NCBI GenBank assembly: GCA_910584205.1
Contig: CAJUAA010000035.1
Span: 1 to 44,091, forward strand
DNA length: 44,091 bases
Direction of reading: 5' to 3'
Source of the DNA: an uncultured Lachnospiraceae bacterium
GTDB lineage: Bacteria > Bacillota > Clostridia > Lachnospirales > Lachnospiraceae
Shown piece after piece: positions 1 through 8,104 of the stretch. Below the pieces are notes generated by a model. It was not told the DNA's origin and made no database searches. It saw only the letters and a list, made by a program, of their open reading frames with translations. Every line of letters starts with the position of its first letter. The stretch's first letter is position 1. The translations under genes and the position numbers were made by a program.

Positions 1-93
1 GATGGACACCCTTGCTGTTCAGCTATGTGCTTCGTCGTTGCCTACGTGCACTCGGAACTTTCACCCGTTAGAGCGCGCCCATGGCGCGCAAAC
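1..93 (-). mobile_element. Group II intron, class IIC, 5' end only (cut by window edge)
   Basis: Read on the minus strand from position 93, the sequence begins GTTTGCGCGCCATGGGCGCG and continues with GGGTGAAAGTTCCGA and later GCAAGGGTGTCC. These blocks, in this order and spacing, match the start of domain I of class IIC group II introns such as the Oceanobacillus iheyensis intron as I remember it (GUGUG start, CAUGGG, GGGUGAGAGUCCCGA, GCAAGGGUGUCC). Class IIC introns are known to insert just behind rho-independent terminator hairpins, and this one starts three bases after the hairpin and T-run of pckA, in the same orientation. The reverse transcriptase/maturase gene would lie beyond position 1 and is not visible. 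The exact first base is inferred. Confidence 0.82.
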
Positions 94-94
94 C

Positions 95-126
95 AAAAAG
101 GAGCACTATAAAACAGTGCTCCTTTT
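95..126 (-). terminator. Rho-independent terminator of pckA
   Basis: A 12-bp perfect stem (96-107 with 115-126, loop of 7) built on GGAGCACT/AGTGCTCC is followed on the minus strand by a run of five T. It begins 14 bases behind the pckA stop codon. It also forms the probable target hairpin of the adjoining group II intron. Confidence 0.9.
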
Positions 127-139
127 ACGTTCATTCAGA

Positions 140-1846
140 TTATGCCAGTTCTTTTACCAGTTTCTCCAGTGCGGCAAGCGCCTCATCCGGAAGCTTGTCA
201 TAACCGCCCTTCGCGGTAGCGAACTTCGCCACTGCGTCCACACGGTTCTGCATTGCGTTCTTCAGTGCAGCCGCATACTCCGGATCCTGCAGGTTCGGAG
301 TGAAGTCGCCGGTCTTGCCGGACCAGTCGTTCATGATCTCGATATCCTCGAACGGTCCCCACTTCTCAAAGTTTGCTCTGTGCTCAACGATCGTCTCCAG
401 GATGCCAAGGGTATCAGCCGGTTTTACCTTCTGGCCCATGAAATCGCCGGTATTTACGATGTAGCAGTCCACGTTCTTCTCTTCCACGAGCTTTTTGAAT
501 TTCTCATAGTCATGTACCAGCGGATAGGTACGGAACGGGTTTGCATACGGCACGATACGAAGCGCGTTCAGGTCGGTACCTGCAGCCACACGCTCTGCAG
601 TAGAGGTCTTGGTAGCCAGCGTAGCGCCCATAACAGATGCCAGTGCAGCGCCTTTCAGCTTCACAACCGGCGGAATGGTCGGGTCTTTCATGATCCAGAA
701 GATCGCATTGACCGGAGCGTCGATCTTATCCACGCGGTTCGGGGACCACAGTTTGGATTTGATTGCACGGCCGTTGCCGTTTCTGATATCCTCGGTCACA
801 AGCTGGATCTTGCCGTCCTCATCCATGGTAGCGGAACAGTTCTGAGCCGTCAGCAGATACTTGTTATCCGGGCATCCGGTGGGATAATCCGCGGTCTTGT
901 CAAAATAGGTCGGCTCAATGGCAACAGAAGAACAGGTCTCCGTATTGATGATAAACGCATCGTCATGCAGAACGGTAATCGGATATTTTCCGCCGTGCTT
1001 TGCATGGGTCAGAGTGGATTTTCCGGACCCGGACAGGCCGAATACGGAAGCCACATATTTGCTTCCATCCGGAAGCGTGTACTCCTTCTGTCCGCCGTGG
1101 CAGCTTGCATAGCCGTTTCTGTTGGCCAGCGCCCATACCATAGTCAGAGTACCCTTCTTGTGCTCTCCGAAATACTTCATGCCAAGGATCGCCGCGCAGT
1201 TCTGGTTGGTGTCAAAATAGCACAGAGTCAGCGGATCGCTCAGGCAGCTGAAGTCAAGGTCCGGACGCTCTACCGGTACCCACTGAGGATCGGAGAAGAT
1301 ATAGATATCCGGCTCTTTTCCGTCGCCTACCGGTTTGGACTTTTTATACATCTTTACATACTCGTCGGACATGTACTGGAAGTTGATCATCCAGTTGTAC
1401 AGAAGGTTCTCCTCTCCTTCCGGAATCAGAAGATGAACCTTTACCATGAACTCCGGATCAAGCCCTGCAAAGCAGGTTGCGTGATACATGGTTTTCCAAC
1501 GGGTCTCATATACGGCATCCATAACGATCTTGTCGAGTTTTTCCTCGTCAACACCCGGCTCGCCCTTGATGCGGCGCGCCTGTGCATAACGTCCGGTCAC
1601 GGCACCGTCGTTGAACAGAAGAACCTTTGCATCCTCCTCAAGACCGAATTCCTCACCCTTATATACAGGCATGTCGGTCACGATGGTACCCGGAGAATTC
1701 TTTGCCAGATCATATGCTTCCTTCAGGGTGTTCACCTTTACTACATTATTCCCGTAGAAAGCTGCTTCAATAATGGAACGTGTTTTTGAGAAACCTGGTT
1801 TCCCTTTGCCAATTTCACTGAGCGGGTAATACGCTTTTGTTGACAT
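140..1846 (-). CDS. pckA: Phosphoenolpyruvate carboxykinase (ATP)
   Basis: ATP-dependent PEP carboxykinase (568 aa) interconverts oxaloacetate and PEP with ATP/ADP in the cytosol. In anaerobic gut Clostridia it can run in either direction. The kinase P-loop GLSGSGKST is near residue 270, followed by HDDAF (the metal-binding Asp region; E. coli-type enzymes have DDEH here) and by the RIVPYANPFR region near the C-terminus. An upstream in-frame start would add 21 residues, but the ATG at 1846 has AGGAGG nine bases before it and begins MSTKAYYPLSE, so I use it. It has its own sigma-A promoter (1933-1960) and terminator (95-126), so it is monocistronic. Length is slightly above the usual 530-540 aa. 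Confidence 0.95.
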   Translation of the reverse strand: MSTKAYYPLSEIGKGKPGFSKTRSIIEAAFYGNNVVKVNTLKEAYDLAKNSPGTIVTDMPVYKGEEFGLEEDAKVLLFNDGAVTGRYAQARRIKGEPGVDEEKLDKIVMDAVYETRWKTMYHATCFAGLDPEFMVKVHLLIPEGEENLLYNWMINFQYMSDEYVKMYKKSKPVGDGKEPDIYIFSDPQWVPVERPDLDFSCLSDPLTLCYFDTNQNCAAILGMKYFGEHKKGTLTMVWALANRNGYASCHGGQKEYTLPDGSKYVASVFGLSGSGKSTLTHAKHGGKYPITVLHDDAFIINTETCSSVAIEPTYFDKTADYPTGCPDNKYLLTAQNCSATMDEDGKIQLVTEDIRNGNGRAIKSKLWSPNRVDKIDAPVNAIFWIMKDPTIPPVVKLKGAALASVMGATLATKTSTAERVAAGTDLNALRIVPYANPFRTYPLVHDYEKFKKLVEEKNVDCYIVNTGDFMGQKVKPADTLGILETIVEHRANFEKWGPFEDIEIMNDWSGKTGDFTPNLQDPEYAAALKNAMQNRVDAVAKFATAKGGYDKLPDEALAALEKLVKELA

Positions 1847-1932
1847 GATCGTGTCCTCCTCATCATTTTTACCGGGGATCTGTCCCCTCAATCGATAACC
1901 TAACAGCATAGTTCCCTACGCCGTCATTTTCC

Positions 1933-1960
1933 ATTATACCGATTGTGAAAAAAAAGTCAA
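1933..1960 (-). promoter_or_regulatory. Sigma-A promoter of pckA
   Basis: On the minus strand TTGACT is followed after 16 bases (containing an eight-T run that begins in the -35) by a perfect TATAAT. Transcription would start near 1926, giving a leader of about 80 bases before the pckA ATG. Confidence 0.8.
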
Positions 1961-1975
1961 GTTAAAAGTATATTG

Positions 1976-2326
1976 TCAGAAATATTTTTTCATCGCCTTC
2001 TTTACTTCATACCCGTACCAGAACAGCACTGCAAAAAATACCGCCATCATCACCCAGAACAGTGTCTCGATGGAAACTACATACGTGTTCAGAAGGGAGA
2101 CTCCTCCATATGCCGCCATCACTCCTCCCAGCGTCCACAGCTTGGGCGACATGCAGTTGGCAAAGCCCTGAAGGTCCTTACAGGAATCCACGTCCGTCTC
2201 CTTGAACACCAGAAAAGTGCGGACGATCTTTCCCTCTCTCTGAAGGATCCATGCACTGTACATGGCATAAAAGCCGCAGCCCAGCACCAGCAGGTCAAGC
2301 ATATTGTATATACTGTCCAATCCCAT
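1976..2326 (-). CDS. Small hydrophobic protein of unknown function, downstream of thrC
   Basis: This 116-residue protein has about three hydrophobic segments (residues 5-28, 62-82 and 86-107) separated by a charged loop with KETDVDSC, and it ends in a basic tail (KKAMKKYF). It is predicted to sit in the cytoplasmic membrane. I do not recognise a named family. Its start codon lies nine bases after the thrC stop, and its ribosome-binding site (AGGAGAAGAGT before ATG) overlaps that stop, so the two are co-transcribed. A role in threonine metabolism or transport would be guesswork from position only. No clear terminator separates it from the pckA promoter. Confidence 0.7.
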   Translation of the reverse strand: MGLDSIYNMLDLLVLGCGFYAMYSAWILQREGKIVRTFLVFKETDVDSCKDLQGFANCMSPKLWTLGGVMAAYGGVSLLNTYVVSIETLFWVMMAVFFAVLFWYGYEVKKAMKKYF

Positions 2327-2335
2327 ACTCTTCTC

Positions 2336-3829
2336 CTATTCTACGCCCAGAAATGTCCGGACCACCTGCTTCATCTCATGAGTTTCGCACACGGTCTTAT
2401 GCCGTACCGGCGCCGTCCGGATCTCCTCGATGGCATTGGGAATTTTTGTCCCCGAGATACGGGACAGCTCATCGATCAGTTCAAAGTCCGACATGCCGCC
2501 GCAGGCTTCCCCGTCAATGACCTCCATCACGCTCCGCGTGAATTTATACGGACTCGCGGTGGAAGCAATAACGGTCCTGGTATCGTCCGCTGTATCCGCC
2601 CTGTATTTTTCAAAGGCGCAGGCGGCCACTGCCGTATGGGTATCCATCACATAACCGCTGTCCTCATATATCCTGCCGATCACTTCCTCCGTCTCCTTCT
2701 CCGTCGCATAATATCCGCAGAAATCCGCCAGCCGGTCCCTCATGTCGCCTGTGATCTCATAAACCCCTTCGGTGCCAAGAAGGCCCATAAGCTCCGCCGT
2801 CTTCCCTGCATCCTCTCCTGCGATCCTGTACAGAAGCCGTTCCAGGTTACTGGAAATCAGGATATCCATGGAGGGCGACGCGGTAAGGATAAACGGGCGG
2901 TTCCGGTCATACGTCCCGGTCCGGAAGAAATCATACAGCACCTTGTTGTCGTTGGAAGCGCAGATCAGCTTCCCTACCGGCAGTCCCATCTGCTTTGCAT
3001 AATATGCTGCCAGAATGTTCCCGAAATTGCCCGTGGGAACGACGACGTTCATCTTCTCCCCTTCCTTCAGTTCGCCGTTTTCCAGAAGCCTTGCGTATGC
3101 ATGGACATAATAGACGATCTGCGGCACCAGCCGTCCGATGTTGATGGAATTGGCGCTGGAGAACTGGAAGCCGGCACGCGAAAGCTCCTCCGCCAGCTCC
3201 TGGTCGCCAAAGAGCTTCTTGACCCCGCTCTGGGCGTCGTCAAAATTGCCGCGGATACCAACCACCAGGGTGTTGTCCCCCTTCTGGGTCACCATCTGCT
3301 TCTCCTGGACGGGGCTCACGCCGTCCTTCGGATAGAATACGATGATCCTGGTGCTCGGCACATCCGCAAATCCCGCCAGCGCCGCCTTTCCCGTATCTCC
3401 GGAGGTCGCCGTCAGGATCACGATCTCGTTGCTGATCTGATTCTTCTTCGCCGCCGTGGTCATCAGGTAGGGCAGGATCGAAAGCGCCATATCCTTGAAG
3501 GCGATGGTCGCGCCGTGAAACAGCTCTAAATAGTAAGCGCCGCCCACCTTCGCCAGAGGCGCGATCACTTCCGTATCAAATTTCTCATCATAAGCGCTTC
3601 GGATGCAGTGCTTCAGTTCCTCCTCGGTAAAATCGGTCAGAAAAAGCTTCATCACCTCATAGGCCGTCTCCTGATATGACATGCCGGACAGTTCCCGGAA
3701 GCCGGCCGTAAGCTTCGGAATCCGCTCCGGCACAAACAGCCCTCCGTCCCCGGCAAGCCCCTGAAGGATCGCTCTGGACGCCGTCACCTGTGATTCCCCG
3801 CCTCTCGTACTCTTATATAACAATTCCAT
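2336..3829 (-). CDS. thrC: Threonine synthase
   Basis: Threonine synthase (497 aa) converts O-phosphohomoserine to threonine with pyridoxal phosphate. The PLP-binding lysine is Lys112 in the FKDMA motif, preceded by ELFHGATIA. The conserved TSGDTGKAAL glycine-rich phosphate loop and the SSANSINIGRL block are also present. Length fits the longer, clostridial/fungal-like threonine synthases. The ATG at 3829 is preceded by AAAGGAATGAG. It heads a two-gene unit with a small membrane protein. No hom or thrB lies next to it, so the pathway is dispersed in this genome. Confidence 0.95.
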   Translation of the reverse strand: MELLYKSTRGGESQVTASRAILQGLAGDGGLFVPERIPKLTAGFRELSGMSYQETAYEVMKLFLTDFTEEELKHCIRSAYDEKFDTEVIAPLAKVGGAYYLELFHGATIAFKDMALSILPYLMTTAAKKNQISNEIVILTATSGDTGKAALAGFADVPSTRIIVFYPKDGVSPVQEKQMVTQKGDNTLVVGIRGNFDDAQSGVKKLFGDQELAEELSRAGFQFSSANSINIGRLVPQIVYYVHAYARLLENGELKEGEKMNVVVPTGNFGNILAAYYAKQMGLPVGKLICASNDNKVLYDFFRTGTYDRNRPFILTASPSMDILISSNLERLLYRIAGEDAGKTAELMGLLGTEGVYEITGDMRDRLADFCGYYATEKETEEVIGRIYEDSGYVMDTHTAVAACAFEKYRADTADDTRTVIASTASPYKFTRSVMEVIDGEACGGMSDFELIDELSRISGTKIPNAIEEIRTAPVRHKTVCETHEMKQVVRTFLGVE

Positions 3830-3902
3830 ATTCTTCTCATTCCTTTACTTTTGTTTTATTCGTCTGCAGTCCGCTGCTTTGTGTATTCTATCATATCGCA
3901 CC

Positions 3903-3934
3903 AAAAAAAGAAAGAGGCATCCTGCCTCTTTCTT
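3903..3934 (-). terminator. Rho-independent terminator of the SleB-type hydrolase gene
   Basis: A 12-bp stem AAGAAAGAGGCA with its complement and a 3-base loop (3908-3934), followed on the minus strand by a seven-T run, begins three bases after the hydrolase stop codon. Confidence 0.9.
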
Positions 3935-3937
3935 CGC

Positions 3938-4621
3938 TTACATGGTATAAAAGATATGGTTTCCGTACTCCACCACACGGTTCAGCGTCCGGTCAAACCA
4001 GCCGCTGCTGCTGTGCACGGACCGGAAGTACAGGGCTCCAAGAGAGGCATCCTCTCCGTTCATGGCCCTGGCAACCGCCTCCACCGTTTCCGGCGATACG
4101 TTCACCCGGTCGATCCGTCCGTCTGAGACAGGGGAAAACTGTGCCCTGCCGCCGCTTCTCTGGTAGACGACCTCGGAAACCGTATCAGGAAAGCCTGCGC
4201 TCCTCACACGGTTCATGACCACGTTGGCCACCAGCATCCGTCCGGTGGTGTCTTCTCCTCCGGCTTCTGCCTCCACGATCTTTAAAAGGATCTCGTATTC
4301 CTGTCCTTCCAGGCTGAAGCTGCTTCCCGCGGCCTGTTCCGGCACGGGTTCCGTATTTGGCGGAGCCTCCTCTCCTGCTGGATTCTCTATCACTGGTTCC
4401 TCCACGGCAGGTTCTGCCGCGGGCTCCTCTTCTGGTATATCTGTTTCGACGTTTTCCCCTGTCTGGATGTCCTCCTGGAATGCTGTTGTCAGCTCCTCCG
4501 TCAGTTCGCCCTCTGCAGCGTACACGGTCAGTGAACCGAAGCTGCAGGAATTATGGGATGAAATGCCTGTCATGAGGATACCCCCAAGCGCAAGCGCAGC
4601 ACCCCTGTAGCATCTACGCAT
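3938..4621 (-). CDS. Secreted SleB-type (Hydrolase_2) cell-wall / spore-cortex hydrolase
   Basis: This is an exported hydrolase of the SleB/CwlJ type (227 aa from the chosen start). An N-terminal signal peptide (basic MRRCYRGAA, then a hydrophobic ALGGILMTG run) is followed by a low-complexity Glu/Pro/Ala-rich linker at about residues 40-105. The catalytic domain has LLKIVEAEAGGE, ANVVMNRVRS and the C-terminal FRSVHSSSGWF, typical of this family; the first Glu of the EAEAGGE block is the expected catalytic residue. An ATG at 4645 would add eight residues, but AGGAGA lies just before the ATG at 4621 and the upstream ATG has no site, so 4621 is preferred. SleB itself cleaves cortex peptidoglycan at germination; vegetative paralogues also exist, and I cannot tell which this is. 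Confidence 0.85.
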   Translation of the reverse strand: MRRCYRGAALALGGILMTGISSHNSCSFGSLTVYAAEGELTEELTTAFQEDIQTGENVETDIPEEEPAAEPAVEEPVIENPAGEEAPPNTEPVPEQAAGSSFSLEGQEYEILLKIVEAEAGGEDTTGRMLVANVVMNRVRSAGFPDTVSEVVYQRSGGRAQFSPVSDGRIDRVNVSPETVEAVARAMNGEDASLGALYFRSVHSSSGWFDRTLNRVVEYGNHIFYTM

Positions 4622-4710
4622 ACATACTCTCCTTTTCTGTTTCATTGTCCGGCATGACGCCGGTGTTCAGACATCTGGCTTTTGTCTCCGCTGTCCGGTT
4701 ACAAGTTGGC

Positions 4711-4740
4711 ATTATATCCCTGGACAACTTCAAAAGTCAA
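4711..4740 (-). promoter_or_regulatory. Sigma-A-like promoter of the SleB-type hydrolase gene
   Basis: Minus-strand TTGACT, an 18-base spacer and a perfect TATAAT lie about 90 bases before the start codon. A vegetative rather than spore-specific promoter argues mildly for a role in growing cells. Confidence 0.65.
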
Positions 4741-4802
4741 TACAAATGTTACGATTTTGTTAAGTATTATGAACAACTTTTTTCATTTTTATGACAAAAA
4801 TA

Positions 4803-4846
4803 CAAAAAAAGAACGCTTCTCACAAAAAATTGTGAAAAACGTTCTG
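4803..4846 (-). terminator. Rho-independent terminator of leuA
   Basis: A long imperfect hairpin (arms about 4809-4825 and 4829-4845, AGAACG...CGTTCT at the base) followed on the minus strand by seven T lies about 17 bases behind the leuA stop. The plus strand also reads into a T-run, so it may work both ways. Confidence 0.85.
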
Positions 4847-4861
4847 TTTTTTTGTCATAAC

Positions 4862-6520
4862 TTACTGGACTGAATGATTGATTGCTGTCAGCAGCGCATC
4901 AATGGAAGCGCGGATAATATCCGGATCGATGGCCGCGCCCCAGTGGATCTTCCCGTCCGGAGTCTGGATGCCCACATAGGCGATGGCACTGGAGCTGGAG
5001 CTTCCGGTCAATGCGTGCTCCTGATAAGTCACCAGATTGTACTGGAATCCGTAGGCTTTCTTCAGGGCATTGCTCACCGCGTTCAGACGACCGTTTCCGG
5101 TGGCGGAGGTTACTCTCTTCTCGCCCTTATAATACGTGGTGATCTCTGTGGTAATACCGTTCACCTGTTTAAAATGAACTTCGACAATCTGGTACGGCGT
5201 CTTGATTCCGACAAATTTTGCTTCAAATACCTGATAGATCTCTGCCGGCTGCAGTTCTTTGTTCTGCTCATCGGATACGGCCTTCGCGGCGTATCCCATG
5301 GCTTCCCGCATCTTGGGCGGCATGACGATTCCGTAATTCCGCTCCAGAATATAGCCCACGCCGCCCTTGCCGGACTGGCTGTTGATCCGGATGACGTCCG
5401 CGTCGTAGCTTCTTCCCACATCCGTGGGATCGATGGGAAGATACGGCACGGTCCAGTGCTCCGGATTCTTCTCCTCCATCCATTTCATGCCCTTGGCAAT
5501 GGCGTCCTGATGAGATCCGGAGAACGCCGCGAATACAAGCGCCCCGCTGTACGGATTGCGTTCGTTGACCTTCATGCCCGTATAGTGCTCATATCCGTCG
5601 CAGATTTCGTTCATATTCGTGAAATCCAGTTCCGGATCGACACCCTGCGCATACAGGTTCATGGCCAGTGTAACAATATCCACATTGCCGGTCCGCTCTC
5701 CGTTGCCGAACAGCGTTCCTTCCACCCGGTCCGCGCCTGCCAGAAGCCCCATCTCCGTATCCGCCACTCCGCATCCGCGGTCGTTGTGAGGATGCAGGGA
5801 AACCTGCACGTTTTCTCTGTATTTTAAATATCTGCACATATACTCGATCTGCTGCGCATACACATGAGGCATGGAATGCTGCACCGTCACCGGCAGATTG
5901 ATGATCGCCTTTTTATCCGCCGTCGGCTTCCACACGTCCAGAACCGCGTTGCACACCTCCAGCGCATACTCCGGCTCCGTTCCGGTAAAGCTCTCCGGGC
6001 TGTACTCAAAGCGGTAATCCGCCCCGGCCTCCTCCGTCAGCTTTTTCAGAAGCTCCGCGCCTTCCACGGCAATCTGCAGGATCTCTTCCTTTGATTTATG
6101 GAACACCTGCTCCCTCTGGGCCAGGGAAGTGGAATTGTACACATGCACGATGGCGTTCTTCGCTCCCTGCAGCGCCTCAAAGGTTTTACGGATAATGTGT
6201 TCTCTGGCCTGCGTCAGCACCTGCACCGTCACATCGTCGGGTATGAGGTTCTGCTCGATCAATGCCCTTAAAAATTCATATTCCGTCTCCGACGCCGCCG
6301 GAAATCCCACTTCAATCTCCTTAAAGCCGATCTTTACAAGAAGCTGAAAGAAATCCAGTTTCTGCTGAAGGGTCATGGGAACAACCAGCGCCTGGTTGCC
6401 GTCCCGCAGATCCACGCTGCACCATATGGGCGCACGGTCCACATATTCTTTGTCCGCCCAGTCCATACACCGTTCCGGCGGCATAAAATACTGTCTTGTA
6501 TACTTTTTGTGATTCATCAT
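4862..6520 (-). CDS. leuA: 2-Isopropylmalate synthase (alpha-IPMS)
   Basis: LeuA (552 aa) condenses acetyl-CoA with 2-oxoisovalerate in the first committed step of leucine synthesis. The DRE-TIM catalytic barrel shows SVDLRDGNQAL near residue 37 (Arg-Asp active-site pair), the metal-binding LHPHNDRGCG block, and GNGERTGNVD. The C-terminal leucine-binding LeuA dimer domain follows from about residue 430 and contains TGNGRLNAVSNAL and TGSSSSSAIAYV. Length and motifs fit the longer alpha-IPMS group. Two ATGs in tandem (6520 and 6517) follow AAAAGGAGAATGAGGA; either could be used. Expression is controlled by a T-box leader. No leuB, leuC or leuD is adjacent. Confidence 0.95.
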   Translation of the reverse strand: MMNHKKYTRQYFMPPERCMDWADKEYVDRAPIWCSVDLRDGNQALVVPMTLQQKLDFFQLLVKIGFKEIEVGFPAASETEYEFLRALIEQNLIPDDVTVQVLTQAREHIIRKTFEALQGAKNAIVHVYNSTSLAQREQVFHKSKEEILQIAVEGAELLKKLTEEAGADYRFEYSPESFTGTEPEYALEVCNAVLDVWKPTADKKAIINLPVTVQHSMPHVYAQQIEYMCRYLKYRENVQVSLHPHNDRGCGVADTEMGLLAGADRVEGTLFGNGERTGNVDIVTLAMNLYAQGVDPELDFTNMNEICDGYEHYTGMKVNERNPYSGALVFAAFSGSHQDAIAKGMKWMEEKNPEHWTVPYLPIDPTDVGRSYDADVIRINSQSGKGGVGYILERNYGIVMPPKMREAMGYAAKAVSDEQNKELQPAEIYQVFEAKFVGIKTPYQIVEVHFKQVNGITTEITTYYKGEKRVTSATGNGRLNAVSNALKKAYGFQYNLVTYQEHALTGSSSSSAIAYVGIQTPDGKIHWGAAIDPDIIRASIDALLTAINHSVQ

Positions 6521-6582
6521 GTTTCCTCATTCTCCTTTTCATCAATATACTTTCCTGCCCTGCGGCACACGGTCCGGAAAAC

Positions 6583-6911
6583 AAAAAAGCCTTCCATCCC
6601 AGGTTATATATAACCCAGAGACGAAAGACAAACTGCCCTACGCGGTACCACTCTGATTTCATGAATGACTTCACACACTCTACGGATACGGATGCGACTC
6701 TTATATCCTTCCCTTTGTAACGGCAGGGCCCCGTCTGCATCTACTTTCTCCCATCCAGTATGTTTCTTCTATATAATAGTATGGGAAATTTCGGGCAGCC
6801 GCTCCGAGGCGAGTTCCAGACATCCTCTCTGCTGTCTCGCACCGACCGGCAGCTCTCTGTATTCAAGTCCGAATGTACTATTCCTCATCAACGCATTTAC
6901 GTATTTCATTG
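6583..6911 (-). promoter_or_regulatory. T-box riboswitch leader of leuA, specifier CUC (Leu)
   Basis: The minus strand carries the T-box core AGAGTGGTACCGCG (6641-6654), which pairs with the uncharged tRNA 3' end in the antiterminator. Stem I begins with GATGAGGAATAGTA (6876-6889) and has the AGAGAGCTG apical block. The specifier loop reads GGAACTCGCC, which places CTC, a leucine codon, at 6813-6811. A long imperfect terminator hairpin with a T6 run (about 6583-6633) follows the T-box, just before the leuA start region. Uncharged tRNA-Leu should therefore allow read-through into leuA. The match of codon and gene supports the specifier call. Confidence 0.92.
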
Positions 6912-6917
6912 GAATTC

Positions 6918-6946
6918 ATCATAGCAAAAACTCCCGCTCTTGTCAA
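6918..6946 (-). promoter_or_regulatory. Consensus sigma-A promoter of the leuA T-box leader
   Basis: Minus-strand TTGACA (6946-6941), exactly 17 bases, then TATGAT (6923-6918). The -35 box lies in the loop of the hairpin that ends the ribose operon. Confidence 0.9.
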
Positions 6947-6957
6947 GCGGGAGTTTT
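6926..6957 (-). terminator. Terminator hairpin of the rbs operon, overlapping the leuA promoter
   Basis: AAAACTCCCGCT (6946-6957 as the complement) pairs with AGCGGGAGTTTT (6927-6938) around a 7-base loop, and on the minus strand five T follow the stem. It lies about 90 bases behind the rbsB stop. The loop is TTGACAA-like, so terminator and downstream -35 share the same bases. By symmetry it could also terminate plus-strand transcripts. Confidence 0.85.
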
Positions 6958-7049
6958 CGCCCCGTTCTGCGTTCCTTCACAGTTTCGTTACAGTCCTGTC
7001 ATCTTTTCCTCACCGTTTCGACACAGTTCTGTCATATTCCGGCTGCCGC

Positions 7050-7991
7050 TTATTCCGTAACCAGCTCTACCTCTACCGGAATCTCTTTCTCAACCGTCTC
7101 TCCGGCCATCAGCTTCACTGCGGTCTCTACCGCTGTTGCGCCCATCAGATCCGGTTTCTGCGCTACGGTAGCCGCCATTCTGCCCTCTGACACTGCGGTC
7201 AGCGCATCGTCTGTAGCGTCAAAGCCTACCACGACGATCTCTTTTCCTCCAATAGCCTCCACTGCACCCAGAGCCATCTCGTCATTGTGTGCAAACACGC
7301 CCAGAATGTCCGCGTTTGCCTGAAGCATGTTTTCCATAACGGTCATGCCCTCGGAACGGTTGAAATTCGCAGTCTGGCTGGATACCACATCCAGTTTCTC
7401 ATCTGCTACGTTGTGGAAGCCCTGGCCGCGGTCAATGGTTGCGCTGGCGCCGGAAACGCCCTGGAGTTCCGCTACCTTTGCGCCTTCTCCCACCAGGCTC
7501 ACCAGATATTCCGTTGCTGCCTGCGCGCCGGCCACGTTATCGGAAGCAATGGCACAGTCCACATCCACGCCATTGACCACACGGTCAACCGACACGACCT
7601 TGATCCCTTTCGCCACCGCGTCTTTTACCGCAGGAGCCACCGCGTCCGAATCCACCGGATTGACGATAAGCACGCTGATGTTTCTGGACACCAGGTCCTC
7701 GATATCATTGGTCTGTTTTGCCGCGTCATCTCCTGCGTCAACGACGATCAGTTCCACATTCTGTTCCTTCGCCGCCGCCTGTGCGCCCTCGCTCAGCGTT
7801 ACAAAGAACGGATTGTTCAGCGTGGACACTGCAAGCCCGATGGCTCCGCTTCCGCCGGCTCCTTCTCCGTCCTCAGAAGCCGCAGGCGCGTCTGTCTTTG
7901 TCTCTCCGTCCACGGATACCGCTCCGCATCCAGCCATGGACGCCATGAGCATACCTGCCATCAGGATACCGGTTAATTTCTTCATCTTCAT
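7050..7991 (-). CDS. rbsB: Ribose ABC transporter, substrate-binding lipoprotein
   Basis: This periplasmic-binding-protein-fold lipoprotein (313 aa) captures ribose outside the membrane and delivers it to RbsC. The N-terminus has a lipoprotein signal (KKLTGILMAGM..., lipobox SMAGC, lipidated Cys), then an acidic Gly/Ser spacer. The mature domain starts GLAVSTLNNPFFV and contains ISVLIVNPVDSDAVAPAV and VVGFDATDDAL, typical of sugar-binding proteins of this class. GGAGGAAAGATT precedes the ATG at 7991; an upstream in-frame start at 8024 lacks a site. It is last in the operon, set apart from rbsC by 113 bases holding two hairpins, which may give it a different mRNA stability. Confidence 0.93.
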   Translation of the reverse strand: MKMKKLTGILMAGMLMASMAGCGAVSVDGETKTDAPAASEDGEGAGGSGAIGLAVSTLNNPFFVTLSEGAQAAAKEQNVELIVVDAGDDAAKQTNDIEDLVSRNISVLIVNPVDSDAVAPAVKDAVAKGIKVVSVDRVVNGVDVDCAIASDNVAGAQAATEYLVSLVGEGAKVAELQGVSGASATIDRGQGFHNVADEKLDVVSSQTANFNRSEGMTVMENMLQANADILGVFAHNDEMALGAVEAIGGKEIVVVGFDATDDALTAVSEGRMAATVAQKPDLMGATAVETAVKLMAGETVEKEIPVEVELVTE

Positions 7992-8038
7992 AATCTTTCC
8001 TCCATTTTCTGTGTTGGTTTCCATGTTTCTATCATTAT

Positions 8039-8076
8039 GGCCGGCCTGCCGGCCCGCTGTCCGCCTGGGACAACGG
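8039..8076 (-). other. Two tandem hairpins between rbsC and rbsB
   Basis: The first is GGCCGG/CCGGCC with a 4-base loop (8039-8054). The second is a 9-bp stem with one G-U pair (8054-8062 with 8068-8076). Neither is followed by a T-run, so they are more likely mRNA processing or stability elements that raise the level of rbsB over the membrane genes than terminators. That role is inference. Confidence 0.55.
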
Positions 8077-8104
8077 AACCTCTGCAGGAAAACCGTAATG
8101 TCCT

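Noticed and set aside
2..1789. Long plus-strand reading frame opposite pckA
   Set aside because: It is a mirror of the pckA codons, with no ribosome-binding site and composition unlike a real protein.
3840..3910. Sigma-A promoter of thrC
   Set aside because: TATGAT and TAGAAT occur behind the hydrolase terminator, but no convincing -35 matches either.
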